From positions 1 through 37,912 of the forward strand of contig DXDM01000045.1 of assembly GCA_019115485.1 (NCBI GenBank): a stretch of 37,912 nt of DNA, written 5' to 3'. Below are positions 1 through 9,143 of this stretch, in pieces; positions within the stretch are counted from its first letter, which is position 1; each line of letters starts with the position of its first letter. This DNA is from Candidatus Barnesiella excrementavium. GTDB lineage: Bacteria; Bacteroidota; Bacteroidia; Bacteroidales; Barnesiellaceae. The notes beneath the pieces are model-generated. The model had not been told where the DNA came from and ran no database searches. It was given only the letters and a program-made list of their open reading frames with translations. A program made the position numbers and the translations under genes.

Positions 1-1065
1 GGAGCCTTCGAGATTACGCTACCGGCCTCATGGAGCAACAAACTCGACCGTAAGGCCGACACGGCTACCGGTATCCTCGCCATCTTCTTCATGGCCTTTA
101 CTCTGGTTCTGGTATCCTTCTCCTGCACGGGTCCCATCATCGGTACTCTTCTGGTCGAAGCCGCTTCGTGGGGAGGTAAATTGGCCCCGGCCGTAGGTAT
201 GGGCGGTTTTGCCATTGCCCTGGCCATACCGTTCGCCCTGTTTGCCATGTTCCCCTCGTTGATGAAGCAGCTACCCAAATCGGGCGGCTGGCTCAATATG
301 GTCAAAGTAGTGCTGGGATTTCTTGAACTGGCCCTTTCGCTCAAATTCCTCTCGGTGGCCGACCTGGCCTATGGCTGGCATATTCTCGACCGAGAAACGT
401 TCCTGGTACTCTGGATTGTCATCTTCGCCCTGTTGGGATTCTATCTGCTGGGCAAAATCAGTTTTGCTCACGACTCCCCGGTGAAACATGTATCGGTACC
501 CCGCCTCTTCCTGGCTATTGTATCGCTGTCGTTTTCGGTCTACATGATACCCGGCTTGTGGGGCGCTCCCTTGAAAGCTATCAGCGCATTCGCTCCTCCC
601 TTGTATACTCAGGACTTCAACCTGTACGACAAAGAGGTCCATGCCGCTTTCAACGATTACAACGAAGGTTTGACCTATGCCCGCAAAGAAAAGAAACCTA
701 TTCTGATTGACTTCTCGGGATATGGCTGTGTCAACTGCCGCAAGATGGAGGCTTCGGTCTGGACCGACCCGAAAGTGAAAGAGATTCTTGAAAAACAGTA
801 TGTACTCGTTACCTTGATGGTCGACGACAAGGAAAAACTGAGCAAACCCATCACGGTAACTGAAAACGGCAAGCAGGTGAAACTGACCACCGTGGGAGAA
901 AAATGGAGCTTCCTGCAACGTTATAAATTCGGGGCTAATGCCCAACCCTATTATGTCATTATCAACGACAAAGGTGAGCCATTGGCTGCACCTTACGGAT
1001 ATGACGAGAGCATACCCAAGTTTATCAAATTCTTGAATAACGGACTTAAAGCATTCAATAAATAA
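1..1065 (+). CDS. dsbD: Thiol:disulfide interchange protein DsbD family, C-terminal part (5' end outside window)
   Basis: The frame is open from base 1, so the gene begins before the window and at least 354 residues are visible. DsbD-type proteins carry electrons from cytoplasmic thioredoxin across the inner membrane to periplasmic thiol proteins. The visible part has several hydrophobic segments (from about residue 25 to 190), with one transmembrane cysteine in SFSCTGPIIG, which fits the redox-active cysteine in the second half of the DsbD membrane domain. After this comes a periplasmic thioredoxin-like domain with the motif GYGCVNCRKM (CxxC codons at 727-738). The partner membrane cysteine would lie upstream and cannot be checked. 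An ATG at 91 lies inside the membrane domain and is not the real start. The stop is two bases before the mazG ATG, so the two genes are probably cotranscribed. Confidence 0.9.
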   Translation, partial: GAFEITLPASWSNKLDRKADTATGILAIFFMAFTLVLVSFSCTGPIIGTLLVEAASWGGKLAPAVGMGGFAIALAIPFALFAMFPSLMKQLPKSGGWLNMVKVVLGFLELALSLKFLSVADLAYGWHILDRETFLVLWIVIFALLGFYLLGKISFAHDSPVKHVSVPRLFLAIVSLSFSVYMIPGLWGAPLKAISAFAPPLYTQDFNLYDKEVHAAFNDYNEGLTYARKEKKPILIDFSGYGCVNCRKMEASVWTDPKVKEILEKQYVLVTLMVDDKEKLSKPITVTENGKQVKLTTVGEKWSFLQRYKFGANAQPYYVIINDKGEPLAAPYGYDESIPKFIKFLNNGLKAFNK

Positions 1066-1067
1066 TC

Positions 1068-1856
1068 ATGTCACACACCAAAGAAGAAAAGACCGAAGCA
1101 TTCGGCCGACTGATTGACATACTCGACATTCTGCGCGAGAAATGCCCCTGGGACCACAAGCAGACTAACGAAAGTCTACGCCCCAATACCATAGAGGAGA
1201 CCTATGAATTGTGCGATGCCCTCATTCGCCACGACAACGAGGCTACCAAGAAAGAGTTGGGCGACGTGCTGTTGCACATCGCGTTCTACGCCAAAATCGG
1301 CGAAGAGAACGGAACCTTCGACATTGCCGATGTGTGCAACGCCCTTTGCGACAAACTGGTGTACCGTCACCCCCACGTATTCGGCACGACTCATGTCGAA
1401 GGCTCGAACGAGGTGGAACAGAACTGGGAACAGTTGAAACTGAAAGAGAAGGGCGGCAACAAAACGGTACTCGAAGGGGTACCTTCGGCTCTCCCTGCCC
1501 TAATCAAAGCCTACCGCATACAGGATAAGGCTCGCAACGTGGGTTTCGACTGGGAAGAGAAATCGCAGGTATGGGACAAGGTTCACGAGGAGTTTGACGA
1601 ACTGAAAGCCGAAATCGATCACATGAATCCCGAGAATATGGAGAGTGAATTCGGCGACCTCTTTTTCAGCCTTATCAATGCTGCCCGACTCTACGGCATC
1701 AACCCCGAAAATGCCTTGGAGCATACCAACCAAAAATTTATCCGCCGCTTCAACTACCTCGAACACGAGACATTGCAAAAGGGCCGCAATCTCAAAGATA
1801 TGACTCTCGCCGAGATGGACGCCATCTGGGACGAAGCCAAGAAAAAAGGGCTGTAA
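1068..1856 (+). CDS. mazG: Nucleoside triphosphate pyrophosphohydrolase MazG
   Basis: MazG hydrolyses (d)NTPs to monophosphate and pyrophosphate and acts as a house-cleaning enzyme. The 262-residue length matches the usual two-domain form (about 263 in E. coli). Both halves carry the metal-binding pattern: in the first, CPWDHKQT near the N-terminus, then IEETYEL and KELGDVLLHIAFY; in the second, VHEEFDELKAEI and ESEFGDLFFSLINAARL. The start at 1068 lies two bases after the dsbD stop, with no better upstream ATG, suggesting a shared transcript. Both acidic clusters look intact, so it should be active. The following intergenic 63 bases hold no clear terminator. Confidence 0.96.
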   Translation: MSHTKEEKTEAFGRLIDILDILREKCPWDHKQTNESLRPNTIEETYELCDALIRHDNEATKKELGDVLLHIAFYAKIGEENGTFDIADVCNALCDKLVYRHPHVFGTTHVEGSNEVEQNWEQLKLKEKGGNKTVLEGVPSALPALIKAYRIQDKARNVGFDWEEKSQVWDKVHEEFDELKAEIDHMNPENMESEFGDLFFSLINAARLYGINPENALEHTNQKFIRRFNYLEHETLQKGRNLKDMTLAEMDAIWDEAKKKGL

Positions 1857-1919
1857 ATAGTCGCGGCTCACTGAACATACAGAGGCTCTCAGCTGTTTAT
1901 TCATATATCGAATACTCAG

Positions 1920-3551
1920 ATGAGAGCCTATTTATTACTCCTCCTCTCGCTGTCCACATTGCCGCTTCATGCCGAAAGAATGGTAACAACACCGGCGTGG
2001 ACAGCCCGCAACACGCCGATAGTGACAGTCGACAGCATTCTATTGCGCGACACCTTGTGCCGGCTGTACATCACCTTGAAACAACTCCCCCACACCACCC
2101 TCACGCTGCACGACGACTGGGTGATACAGGACAGTCTGGGCCACACGATAGGTCGGGTACAGGATATTGACGGCGTTGATTTCAACCGCATCTTCCAGTT
2201 TGAAAGCGACAGCACTCTGTCGGTCGAGATGGACTTCCCCGCCTTACCGCAATCGCTCGAAGAGTTTGACTTGACAGGGAATCGAGGCCCGAACGAAATC
2301 CGGATTATTGGGATATCGCTCTCAAAGCAACGAACTTCCAGGACTATACAGGCACAAACCGAACTGCCCCCAACAGTACCCTCCACCTCTTTGCCGGAAC
2401 TTACATTCCAACCCGATACCGCCTGGTTGCAAGGTCGGCTCATCGGGTATCACCCTCGGCTGAATCTGTGCGACGGGAAAATCGAATTGACCAATCTCTT
2501 CACCGGGCAAAACACCACGATTGCCGTACCTCTTGCCGCCGATGGCTCTTTTGCTATCGCTATACCACTGTACCACCCCATACAGCAACGAGTGATTTTC
2601 AACGACCGCTACCTGCCGTTTTATCTCGAACCAGCCGACACGCTCTACATGCAGGTTCCGCTCGACGAACTGTTCGCCCCCTATCGATATATCGGAGAAA
2701 TAGAACAAAACTGTACTCACCTGATTTATCGGGGACGAAATGCCCGCATCAATGAAGAATTACGGCGAATCCGCCAGGGAAACAGTTCGGAGACAGAAGA
2801 GTGGTTCAAGGCGTTCAACTCGCTCTCTCCAACACGTTACCAACAATCTGAGATTGACAGATTTCAAGTAAAACTTCAACAATTAAAGCACGACTATCTC
2901 GCAGGAAATCTATCTCGTAAATCCTACCTCCTCTCCATTCTAAATGATTACTATCTATTTATTTCACATTTGCTTGTATATAACCAAATTAAAGGAGTAG
3001 AAGATGATTACGAATATATCAAAAACAGAAATTTATATACCCCGTTCGCCGTATTTACTCCATTAGATAATCCGCTATCGACAGTCTCGGCCTATTATCA
3101 CGATCTCCTTACCGTGTTGGAAAACCAAGAGGCCCTGTCGCCACCGCCGGTTTGGAAGAGCAATGAGTTTATCGAAGCACTTGAGAATCGGGGGATTACC
3201 CTTTCACCCTCAGAAAAAGAGGCCCTGGAATTTGCTTTGGGAGAGTGTAATATTCCCCCGGGAAATGTGCAAGAGACCATCGAACGGATCAACAAAAAAT
3301 CCGAAAAAGAACAAATTGCCATGCGTGAAGAGCGTTTGCGACAGCAACGGGAGGCGAACTACCGATATCTTTTTGGCCCTTCCGACGATTTCACCTATCA
3401 GCTTCTCGACACCCGTCGGGTCATCAAACTGATACAACAGCTCCACCGCGCGCTATCACCCGAAGAATTGGAAGAGTTTACCCAATCCATCACCGACCTG
3501 CGGCTACAACAAGTCATCGGGCAAATCAATTCGGCCGCTACTCAAAGATAA
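1920..3551 (+). CDS. Secreted TlpA-like N-terminal/helical protein lacking a thioredoxin domain
   Basis: This 543-residue protein starts with a plain signal peptide (MRAYLLLLLSLSTLPLHA), so it is exported; there is no lipobox cysteine. Residues about 160-245 contain a small beta-rich segment (LQGRLIGYHPRL ... FYLEPADTLYM) that resembles the DUF4369/TlpA N-terminal module of Bacteroidales disulfide-reductase-like proteins. The second half is predicted mostly helical, with an Arg/Gln/Glu-rich stretch near residues 450-480. Homologues of this layout usually end in a thioredoxin domain with a WCxxC motif, which is absent here. A shifted reading frame over the stop codon reads LLKDNKGYPFEGEAK, which could be a decayed continuation. 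Bases about 2850-3060 are visibly more AT-rich than the rest of the gene. Function unknown; the family assignment is an inference. Confidence 0.75.
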   Translation: MRAYLLLLLSLSTLPLHAERMVTTPAWTARNTPIVTVDSILLRDTLCRLYITLKQLPHTTLTLHDDWVIQDSLGHTIGRVQDIDGVDFNRIFQFESDSTLSVEMDFPALPQSLEEFDLTGNRGPNEIRIIGISLSKQRTSRTIQAQTELPPTVPSTSLPELTFQPDTAWLQGRLIGYHPRLNLCDGKIELTNLFTGQNTTIAVPLAADGSFAIAIPLYHPIQQRVIFNDRYLPFYLEPADTLYMQVPLDELFAPYRYIGEIEQNCTHLIYRGRNARINEELRRIRQGNSSETEEWFKAFNSLSPTRYQQSEIDRFQVKLQQLKHDYLAGNLSRKSYLLSILNDYYLFISHLLVYNQIKGVEDDYEYIKNRNLYTPFAVFTPLDNPLSTVSAYYHDLLTVLENQEALSPPPVWKSNEFIEALENRGITLSPSEKEALEFALGECNIPPGNVQETIERINKKSEKEQIAMREERLRQQREANYRYLFGPSDDFTYQLLDTRRVIKLIQQLHRALSPEELEEFTQSITDLRLQQVIGQINSAATQR

Positions 3552-3596
3552 CAAGGGATACCCTTTCGAAGGCGAGGCCAAATGAAAATAAAAGTG

Positions 3597-3604
3597 TACC
3601 TTTG
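3597..3604 (+). promoter_or_regulatory. Bacteroidota -7 promoter box (topB)
   Basis: TACCTTTG matches the TAnnTTTG -7 consensus, 31 bases upstream of the chosen topB start. No convincing TTG -33 box is visible at the usual distance. The box lies inside an upstream in-frame extension, which argues that translation starts at 3636 and not at 3582. Confidence 0.65.
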
Positions 3605-3635
3605 CATTCGTAAAAAACGAAAGCCGAACTCCATC

Positions 3636-5744
3636 ATGAAAGTATGTGTTGCCGAAAAGCCCAGTGTAGCCAAAGAGATTGCCGACATCGTAGGCGCCAA
3701 AAGCCGACATGACGGCTATTACGAAGGCAACGGCTACCAGGTGACCTGGACTTTCGGCCACTTGTGCACCTTGAAGGAGCCGCACGAATATACCGACCTG
3801 TGGAAGCAGTGGACCCTGCGCTCTCTGCCCATGATACCACCCCGATTCGGCATCAAGTTGATTTCGGACCGGGGTATCGAAAAGCAGTTCGGGATTATCG
3901 AATCGCTCATGGCCAAGGCCGACGCCGTCATCAACTGCGGCGATGCCGGCCAGGAGGGAGAGCTCATTCAACGGTGGGTGATGCAGAAGGCGGCTTGTAA
4001 ATGCCCGGTCTACCGTCTGTGGATTTCGTCGTTGACCGAGGAGTCGATTCGGGAAGGATTCCAGAACCTTAAACCGCAATCGGAGTTCGATTCGCTCTAC
4101 TATGCCGGGCTTTCGAGAGCCATCGGCGACTGGCTGCTGGGCATGAACGCCACCCGGCTCTACACCCTCAAATACGGACAGAACCGGCAGGTCCTCTCCA
4201 TCGGTCGGGTACAAACCCCTACCCTGGCCTTGATTGTGAACCGGCAGCTCGAAATAGAGCATTTCGTGCCCCAACCCTACTGGGAATTAAAGACGGTCTA
4301 TCGCGACACCCCCTTCTCGGTCACCAAAGGGCGATTCCAAACCGAAGAGGAGGGAAAAGAGTTCCTGCAAAAAATCGAAGGCTTCCCCTTCACCGTGACC
4401 GATGTCACCACCAAACAAGGGAAAGAGGCACCGCCCCGGCTATTCGACCTCACCAGCTTGCAGGTCGAATGCAACAAGAAGTTCTCCTATTCGGCCGAGA
4501 ACACCTTGAAAATCATACAGTCGCTCTACGAGAAGAAGGTCACCACCTACCCGCGTGTCGACACCACCTTCCTGAGCGACGACATCTATCCCAAGGTGCC
4601 GGGTATCCTCGCGGCGCTCATCGATTACCAGGCGTTGACCGCCCCTTTCAAAACCGGCAAGATACCCAAGAGCAAAAAGGTTTTCGACAACTCCAAGGTG
4701 ACCGACCACCACGCCATCATACCCACCAACGTCAAGGCGGTCAACCTCACCGCCGAAGAGCGTAAGGTCTACGATCTGGTGGCCAGGCGCTTCATTGCAG
4801 CATTCTACCCCGATTGCCTCATTGCCAACACGACCGTGATGGGCGATGTCAACCAAATCGAGTTCAAGGCTACCGGCAAACAGATTCTGTCACCGGGGTG
4901 GCGTACCGTCTTCGGCAAAGAGGAGGAGAGCAGTGACGAGAACGAAAGCACCCTGCCCGCCTTCACCAAGGGTGAATCGGGGCCTCACACTCCGGCATTG
5001 GCTGAAAAGTGGACACAACCTCCCAAGCCATACACCGAGGCTACCCTGCTGCGAGCCATGGAGACGGCCGGAAAGATGGTCGACGACGAGGAGCTTCGCG
5101 ATGCCCTCAAAGAGAACGGTATCGGACGACCTTCGACCCGGGCGGCCATTATCGAGACACTGTTCAAACGGCACTATATCCGCAAGGAGCGGAAGAACCT
5201 CATAGCGACCCAAACCGGCATAGAACTCATCGGGACGATTCGCGACGAACTGCTCAAATCGGCCGAATTGACCGGTATCTGGGAAAACAAGTTACGCAAA
5301 ATAGAACGGAACGAATATCGGGCTGCCGACTTTCTGGAAGAGCTGAAAAAGATGGTGAGCGAGATTGTGCTCCATGTACTCAGCGACAACTCGGGCCGCA
5401 TTACGGCCGCCGAGCCCCAACCCGAAGCGTCCAAGAAGAAAGCAGCCAAACCGGCAGCTGCAACCAAACCCCGCAAAAAGAAAGCGGCAAAAAGTACCGA
5501 CAGCGCACCGACAGCCGAAACGTCAGACGCCCCGGCCCCGGTCGAAAAACAACCACTCGTATGCCCGGTATGTCATATCGGCGAGGTGATTCAGGGGAAA
5601 ACGGCCTACGGTTGCAGCCGATGGCGCGAAGGCTGTGCCTTCCGGCTACCGTTCGACCAGCCGGGTATTCCGCTCGACGAAGCGACCTTGCGCCAACGCA
5701 TTCAAAACTACACACCCCACTCAAATACAACCCAGAATGAGTAA
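3636..5744 (+). CDS. topB: DNA topoisomerase III (type IA)
   Basis: Type IA topoisomerases cut one strand, pass the other and reseal it, resolving linked DNA after replication or recombination. The 702-residue protein starts with the TOPRIM motif MKVCVAEKPSVAKEIA, has the acidic GDAGQEGELIQR segment, and the active-site tyrosine is Y305 in TTYPRVDTTFL. The C-terminus has a Lys/Ala-rich linker (KKKAAKPAAATKPRKKKAAK) followed by one four-cysteine zinc ribbon (CPVC ... CSRWREGC). The start was set at 3636 because the family begins MKVxxAEKPS; the longer reading from 3582 adds residues translated from the promoter itself. Its last eight bases overlap the NUDIX gene, so the two are cotranslated. 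Confidence 0.95.
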   Translation: MKVCVAEKPSVAKEIADIVGAKSRHDGYYEGNGYQVTWTFGHLCTLKEPHEYTDLWKQWTLRSLPMIPPRFGIKLISDRGIEKQFGIIESLMAKADAVINCGDAGQEGELIQRWVMQKAACKCPVYRLWISSLTEESIREGFQNLKPQSEFDSLYYAGLSRAIGDWLLGMNATRLYTLKYGQNRQVLSIGRVQTPTLALIVNRQLEIEHFVPQPYWELKTVYRDTPFSVTKGRFQTEEEGKEFLQKIEGFPFTVTDVTTKQGKEAPPRLFDLTSLQVECNKKFSYSAENTLKIIQSLYEKKVTTYPRVDTTFLSDDIYPKVPGILAALIDYQALTAPFKTGKIPKSKKVFDNSKVTDHHAIIPTNVKAVNLTAEERKVYDLVARRFIAAFYPDCLIANTTVMGDVNQIEFKATGKQILSPGWRTVFGKEEESSDENESTLPAFTKGESGPHTPALAEKWTQPPKPYTEATLLRAMETAGKMVDDEELRDALKENGIGRPSTRAAIIETLFKRHYIRKERKNLIATQTGIELIGTIRDELLKSAELTGIWENKLRKIERNEYRAADFLEELKKMVSEIVLHVLSDNSGRITAAEPQPEASKKKAAKPAAATKPRKKKAAKSTDSAPTAETSDAPAPVEKQPLVCPVCHIGEVIQGKTAYGCSRWREGCAFRLPFDQPGIPLDEATLRQRIQNYTPHSNTTQNE

Positions 5745-6261
5745 CGAAGAATGGTTTCCGCTAATCGACGAAAAGGGAAATGTGATTGGTAAAGCTACCC
5801 GACAGGAGTGTCACAACGGGTCCAAGTGGTTGCACCCGGTTGTCCACCTGCACATTCTCAACCGGGAGGGTGACCTCTATTTACAGAAGCGCTCGATGAG
5901 CAAAGATATACAACCGGGCAAATGGGATACGGCCGTGGGCGGCCACGTAGACTATGGCGAAAGCATCGAAGAGGCCCTCGCCCGGGAGGTGCGTGAAGAG
6001 TTGGGTATCACCCGGTTCACCCCGCAACCAGCCATCACTTACATTTTCGAATCGGCTCGCGAACGCGAAATGGTCCACGCCTTCTACACCCACTATGACG
6101 GGGAAATCACCATCGACCCCGTAGAAATCGACGAAGGCCGCTACTGGCCCCTTGCCGAGATACGCCAAAACCTGGGACGAGGGATTTTCACCCCCAATTT
6201 TGAACAGGAGTTCCGGCGACTCGAACCCTTGTTAACAGGGAGCACCGGGGGGCGCGACTAA
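5737..6261 (+). CDS. NUDIX hydrolase
   Basis: A 174-residue NUDIX-family pyrophosphohydrolase. The NUDIX box is complete (GGHVDYGESIEEALAREVRE followed by ELGI), with the glutamates that bind the divalent metal. The N-terminal part (EEWFPLIDEKGNVIGKATR, then WLHPVVHLHILN) resembles the isopentenyl-diphosphate isomerase-like/YfcD subgroup, so the substrate may be a small diphosphate, but this cannot be decided from sequence. The start at 5737 (MSNEEWF) overlaps the topB stop by eight bases, indicating translational coupling; a longer in-frame reading from 5635 would overlap topB by over 100 bases and lacks family similarity. The 3' end overlaps the convergent ybaK gene by four bases. Confidence 0.92.
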   Translation: MSNEEWFPLIDEKGNVIGKATRQECHNGSKWLHPVVHLHILNREGDLYLQKRSMSKDIQPGKWDTAVGGHVDYGESIEEALAREVREELGITRFTPQPAITYIFESAREREMVHAFYTHYDGEITIDPVEIDEGRYWPLAEIRQNLGRGIFTPNFEQEFRRLEPLLTGSTGGRD

Positions 6262-6734
6262 TCAATCATATCGCCTACCTGGGCCGAGACAAAACGAATC
6301 AGGTCGGCCGGAGCTATCTTGATCTGCAAACCCCGTTGTCCGGCGCTGACATAGATATGGTCGTGCGACAGACAGCTCTCCTGAATGTAAACGGGGAAAT
6401 TCTTCTTCATGCCAATGGGCGAACAACCGCCCCGAATATAACCCGTCGTAGGCAACAGCTCCTTCATGGCAATCATCTCGGCACTCTTGTTGCCCGACAG
6501 TTTGGCTGCCTTTTTCAGGTCGACCTCCTTGTCGCCCGGAATCACACAAACGAATATCCCGTGCTTGTCGCCCCGCAACACCAGCGTCTTGAACACCTGG
6601 GCAATATCCTCACCCAACTGTTCGGCTACGTGCGTAGCTGCCAGATTATTCTCGTCAACCTCATACGGAACCAGTTCGTAAGCTATTTTCTCCCGGTCGA
6701 GCAGCCGGGCTGCATTGGTCTTGTTTATCTTCAT
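6258..6734 (-). CDS. ybaK: YbaK/EbsC family Cys-tRNA(Pro)/aminoacyl-tRNA deacylase
   Basis: Members of this family hydrolyse mischarged tRNA, typically Cys-tRNA(Pro), in trans. The 158-residue protein covers the whole single domain: MKINKTNAARLLDREKIAYEL at the N-terminus (shown partly as KTNAARLLDREKI), the catalytic-lysine region VFKTLVLRGDK, and GYIRGGCSPIGMKK, the conserved GGxSPxG-type loop typical of YbaK. It is transcribed opposite to the NUDIX gene and overlaps its stop by four bases. A TACCTTTG box sits 25 bases upstream of its start, just past the rho terminator, so it is probably its own unit and not part of the rho transcript. Confidence 0.93.
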   Translation of the reverse strand: MKINKTNAARLLDREKIAYELVPYEVDENNLAATHVAEQLGEDIAQVFKTLVLRGDKHGIFVCVIPGDKEVDLKKAAKLSGNKSAEMIAMKELLPTTGYIRGGCSPIGMKKNFPVYIQESCLSHDHIYVSAGQRGLQIKIAPADLIRFVSAQVGDMID

Positions 6735-6758
6735 AGGTCACATTCTCCTAACGGGTGG

Positions 6759-6766
6759 CAAAGGTA
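6759..6766 (-). promoter_or_regulatory. -7 promoter box of the ybaK gene
   Basis: On the minus strand this reads TACCTTTG, a full match to TAnnTTTG, 25 bases upstream of the ybaK ATG. No clear -33 TTG is seen. Confidence 0.6.
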
Positions 6767-6814
6767 ACTATTTTATCGGTGGAGTTGTATCCCCGTTCGT
6801 TTTAATAAAAATAA

Positions 6815-6842
6815 ACCCCGGGAGTTTTTTTGTTCCCGGGGT
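6815..6842 (-). terminator. Intrinsic terminator after rho
   Basis: A perfect nine-base-pair GC-rich stem (ACCCCGGGA with TCCCGGGGT) closes a ten-base loop. On the minus strand it is followed by a T-rich run (TTTATTTTTATT). It lies about 40 bases downstream of the rho stop codon and so most likely ends the rho transcript. Confidence 0.85.
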
Positions 6843-6881
6843 CTTTATCGTTTCGAGAGGTATCCCCCTCTTTCAAACAGT

Positions 6882-9005
6882 TCAATCGTTCATCGAGAGC
6901 AACAACTCCTCGTTCGACGAGGTACGTTCCATGCGGTCTCTCATGAACTCCATCGCCTCGATCGAGTTCATGTCGGAGAGATAGCGGCGCAGTATCCACA
7001 TGCGGTTGAGGGTATCCTTGGGCAGCAGCAGATCGTCGCGACGCGTACTCGATGCCGTGATGTCGACAGCCGGGAAGATACGTTTGTTGGAGAGTTTCCG
7101 GTCGAGTTGCAACTCCATGTTACCGGTACCCTTGAACTCCTCGAAAATCACTTCGTCCATCTTCGAACCCGTCTCGGTAAGGGCCGTGGCAATGATGGTG
7201 AGGCTACCGCCGTTCTCGATGTTACGGGCGGCACCGAAGAAGCGTTTGGGTTTGTGCAGGGCGTTGGCATCGACACCACCCGACAGCACTTTGCCCGATG
7301 CGGGCGATACCGTGTTGTAGGCTCTTGCCAAACGGGTGATGGAGTCGAGCAGAATCACTACATCGTGACCGCACTCGACCATGCGTTTTGCCTTTTCCAG
7401 GACGATGCTGGCCACCTTGACATGGCGTTCGGCCGGTTCGTCGAAGGTCGACGAGATAACCTCGGCCTTCACGCTACGGGCCATATCGGTAACCTCCTCG
7501 GGACGTTCGTCAATCAAGAGGATTATCATATAGACCTCGGGGTGGTTTTCCGAGATGGCATTGGCTATATCTTTCAGTAATACGGTCTTACCGGTTTTCG
7601 GAGGAGCCACGATCAATCCGCGTTGCCCCTTGCCGATGGGTGAGAACATATCGACTACCCGGGTCGACAGGTTGCAATATTTACCACTGGTCAGGTCGAA
7701 TTTCTCGTCGGGGAAGAGCGGCGTCAAGTGATCGAAAGGAACCCGGTCACGTACATATTCGGGGGTACGGCCGTTGATTTTCTCTACCTTGACCAACGGG
7801 AAATACTTTTCGCCTTCGCGAGGCGGACGAATGGGGCCTTCGACTACATCGCCCGTTTTCAGGCCGAACAGTTTAATCTGCGACTGCGACACATAAACGT
7901 CGTCGGGCGACGTGAGGTAGTTGTAATCCGAAGAACGAAGGAATCCATATCCATCGGGCATCATCTCCAACACACCCACCCCGGTGAGAATACCGTCGAA
8001 ATCATAGGGTTTCTCAACCGGTTTCGGTTCGGGAGCCGGTTGCTGAGCCTGATTCTGACCGTTATTATTGTTGTTTTGATTGTTGCGGTTTTGCGGGACG
8101 AACATGCGTTGTCCCCGGGGAACAAACCGTTGTTTTTCACTATGCGGGAAGAAGGTCTGCAACGAAGAAGGTTGCAACGGAGGCAGATTTTGTTGCGTAT
8201 GTTGCTGGTGCTGCTGCGATTGCGGAGCTTGTTGTTGAGTCACCGGTTGCGGTTGTTGTTGCGAAGCCGACTGCGGTTGACCTTCGGCCTGTTTGGGCTC
8301 TACCGGAGTTTGCGATGCGGCAGGAGCATCGGTCAAAGGAAGCTCCGGTTGTGGGTTCGGAGTTTCACCGGTTGTCTCAACCGGAATAGCCTTTTTCTGA
8401 ATGCGCTTACGTTGTTTGGACGCTCCGCCCTGATTGTTCTTGGGTTGCGCCGGGACTTCGGAAGGCTCGGATTCCCGAACTTGCTCCACGGCCGGAGTTA
8501 CACTCTCTTTCAAATGACCGAACAGCTCGGCCACAGGTTCTTTCAAAGCCGGGTGAGAAGCCAATCCCGTTTCTTCGATAATAGCCGAAATCTCCTTCAC
8601 CTCGGGAGCATCGGCCGAACTTGCCGACTTCTCCGCCTCCTGCGAGTCATTGGCCTTGGCATCGGCCTTCTTCTTACGGCCTCTTTTCTTCGGTTCGTTG
8701 GCCACTCCCGAATCGGCAGCCGATGCAGCCGACGCGGCCACCGCCTCGGCAGTATTCGATTTATCGTCAGCCTCCTTACTCTTCTCGGGAGCTGCTTTCT
8801 CCTTGTTCTTTTTAGGTTTAGGTCCTCTCTTCTTGGGAGCCGGATTAGCCGCCGCTTTGCTGGCCATATCGATGGCCTGTTGATCGAGTATCTTATAGAC
8901 AAGATCTTCCTTTTCTGTCCCGTCGGTTTTCTGAATACCCATTTCGGAGGCTATCGCTTTCAACTGATCGAGAGTCTTAGCGTTTAATTCTAAAATATTA
9001 TACAT
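6882..9005 (-). CDS. rho: Transcription termination factor Rho with long disordered insert
   Basis: Rho is the hexameric RNA translocase that ends transcription at unstructured C-rich RNA. At 707 residues it is far longer than E. coli Rho (419). An N-terminal Rho_N helical domain ([20 protein letters not shown]) is followed by about 280 residues of low complexity: a Lys/Ala/Pro-rich part (about 50-130), a Gln-rich part (about 245-280) and an Asn-rich run (about 303-315). The conserved core begins near residue 335 (RNA-binding domain, [13 protein letters not shown]), with Walker A near 468 (VAPPKTGKT) and Walker B near 550 ([16 protein letters not shown]). Such inserts are typical of Bacteroidales; in Bacteroides thetaiotaomicron the Rho insert has been reported to drive condensate formation. 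A 134-base leader with hairpins precedes the gene and a terminator follows it. Confidence 0.97.
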   Translation of the reverse strand: MYNILELNAKTLDQLKAIASEMGIQKTDGTEKEDLVYKILDQQAIDMASKAAANPAPKKRGPKPKKNKEKAAPEKSKEADDKSNTAEAVAASAASAADSGVANEPKKRGRKKKADAKANDSQEAEKSASSADAPEVKEISAIIEETGLASHPALKEPVAELFGHLKESVTPAVEQVRESEPSEVPAQPKNNQGGASKQRKRIQKKAIPVETTGETPNPQPELPLTDAPAASQTPVEPKQAEGQPQSASQQQPQPVTQQQAPQSQQHQQHTQQNLPPLQPSSLQTFFPHSEKQRFVPRGQRMFVPQNRNNQNNNNNGQNQAQQPAPEPKPVEKPYDFDGILTGVGVLEMMPDGYGFLRSSDYNYLTSPDDVYVSQSQIKLFGLKTGDVVEGPIRPPREGEKYFPLVKVEKINGRTPEYVRDRVPFDHLTPLFPDEKFDLTSGKYCNLSTRVVDMFSPIGKGQRGLIVAPPKTGKTVLLKDIANAISENHPEVYMIILLIDERPEEVTDMARSVKAEVISSTFDEPAERHVKVASIVLEKAKRMVECGHDVVILLDSITRLARAYNTVSPASGKVLSGGVDANALHKPKRFFGAARNIENGGSLTIIATALTETGSKMDEVIFEEFKGTGNMELQLDRKLSNKRIFPAVDITASSTRRDDLLLPKDTLNRMWILRRYLSDMNSIEAMEFMRDRMERTSSNEELLLSMND

Positions 9006-9107
9006 GAATAGAGCTAATATGATTATACGTTATATTCATTAAAGCCACTTGCATGCCACATGCACATAGGCCCAAGGAACAAAAAACAATTATGGATTTT
9101 TGAATTT

Positions 9108-9135
9108 ATCGCGTACAGAAATTTCACTACGCGAT
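9108..9135 (-). promoter_or_regulatory. Hairpin at the start of the rho leader
   Basis: ATCGCGTA and TACGCGAT form an eight-base-pair stem around a 12-base loop. It lies just downstream of the predicted rho transcription start, about 100 bases before the ATG. A second small stem (GCATG/CATGC) lies at 9051-9063. The function is not known; an RNA stabiliser or attenuation element is possible. Confidence 0.5.
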
Positions 9136-9143
9136 TTACCGAA

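Noticed and set aside
7728-8987. Long plus-strand frame (419 residues, Leu/Arg/Phe-rich)
   Set aside because: Antisense shadow of the low-complexity part of rho; no domain pattern.
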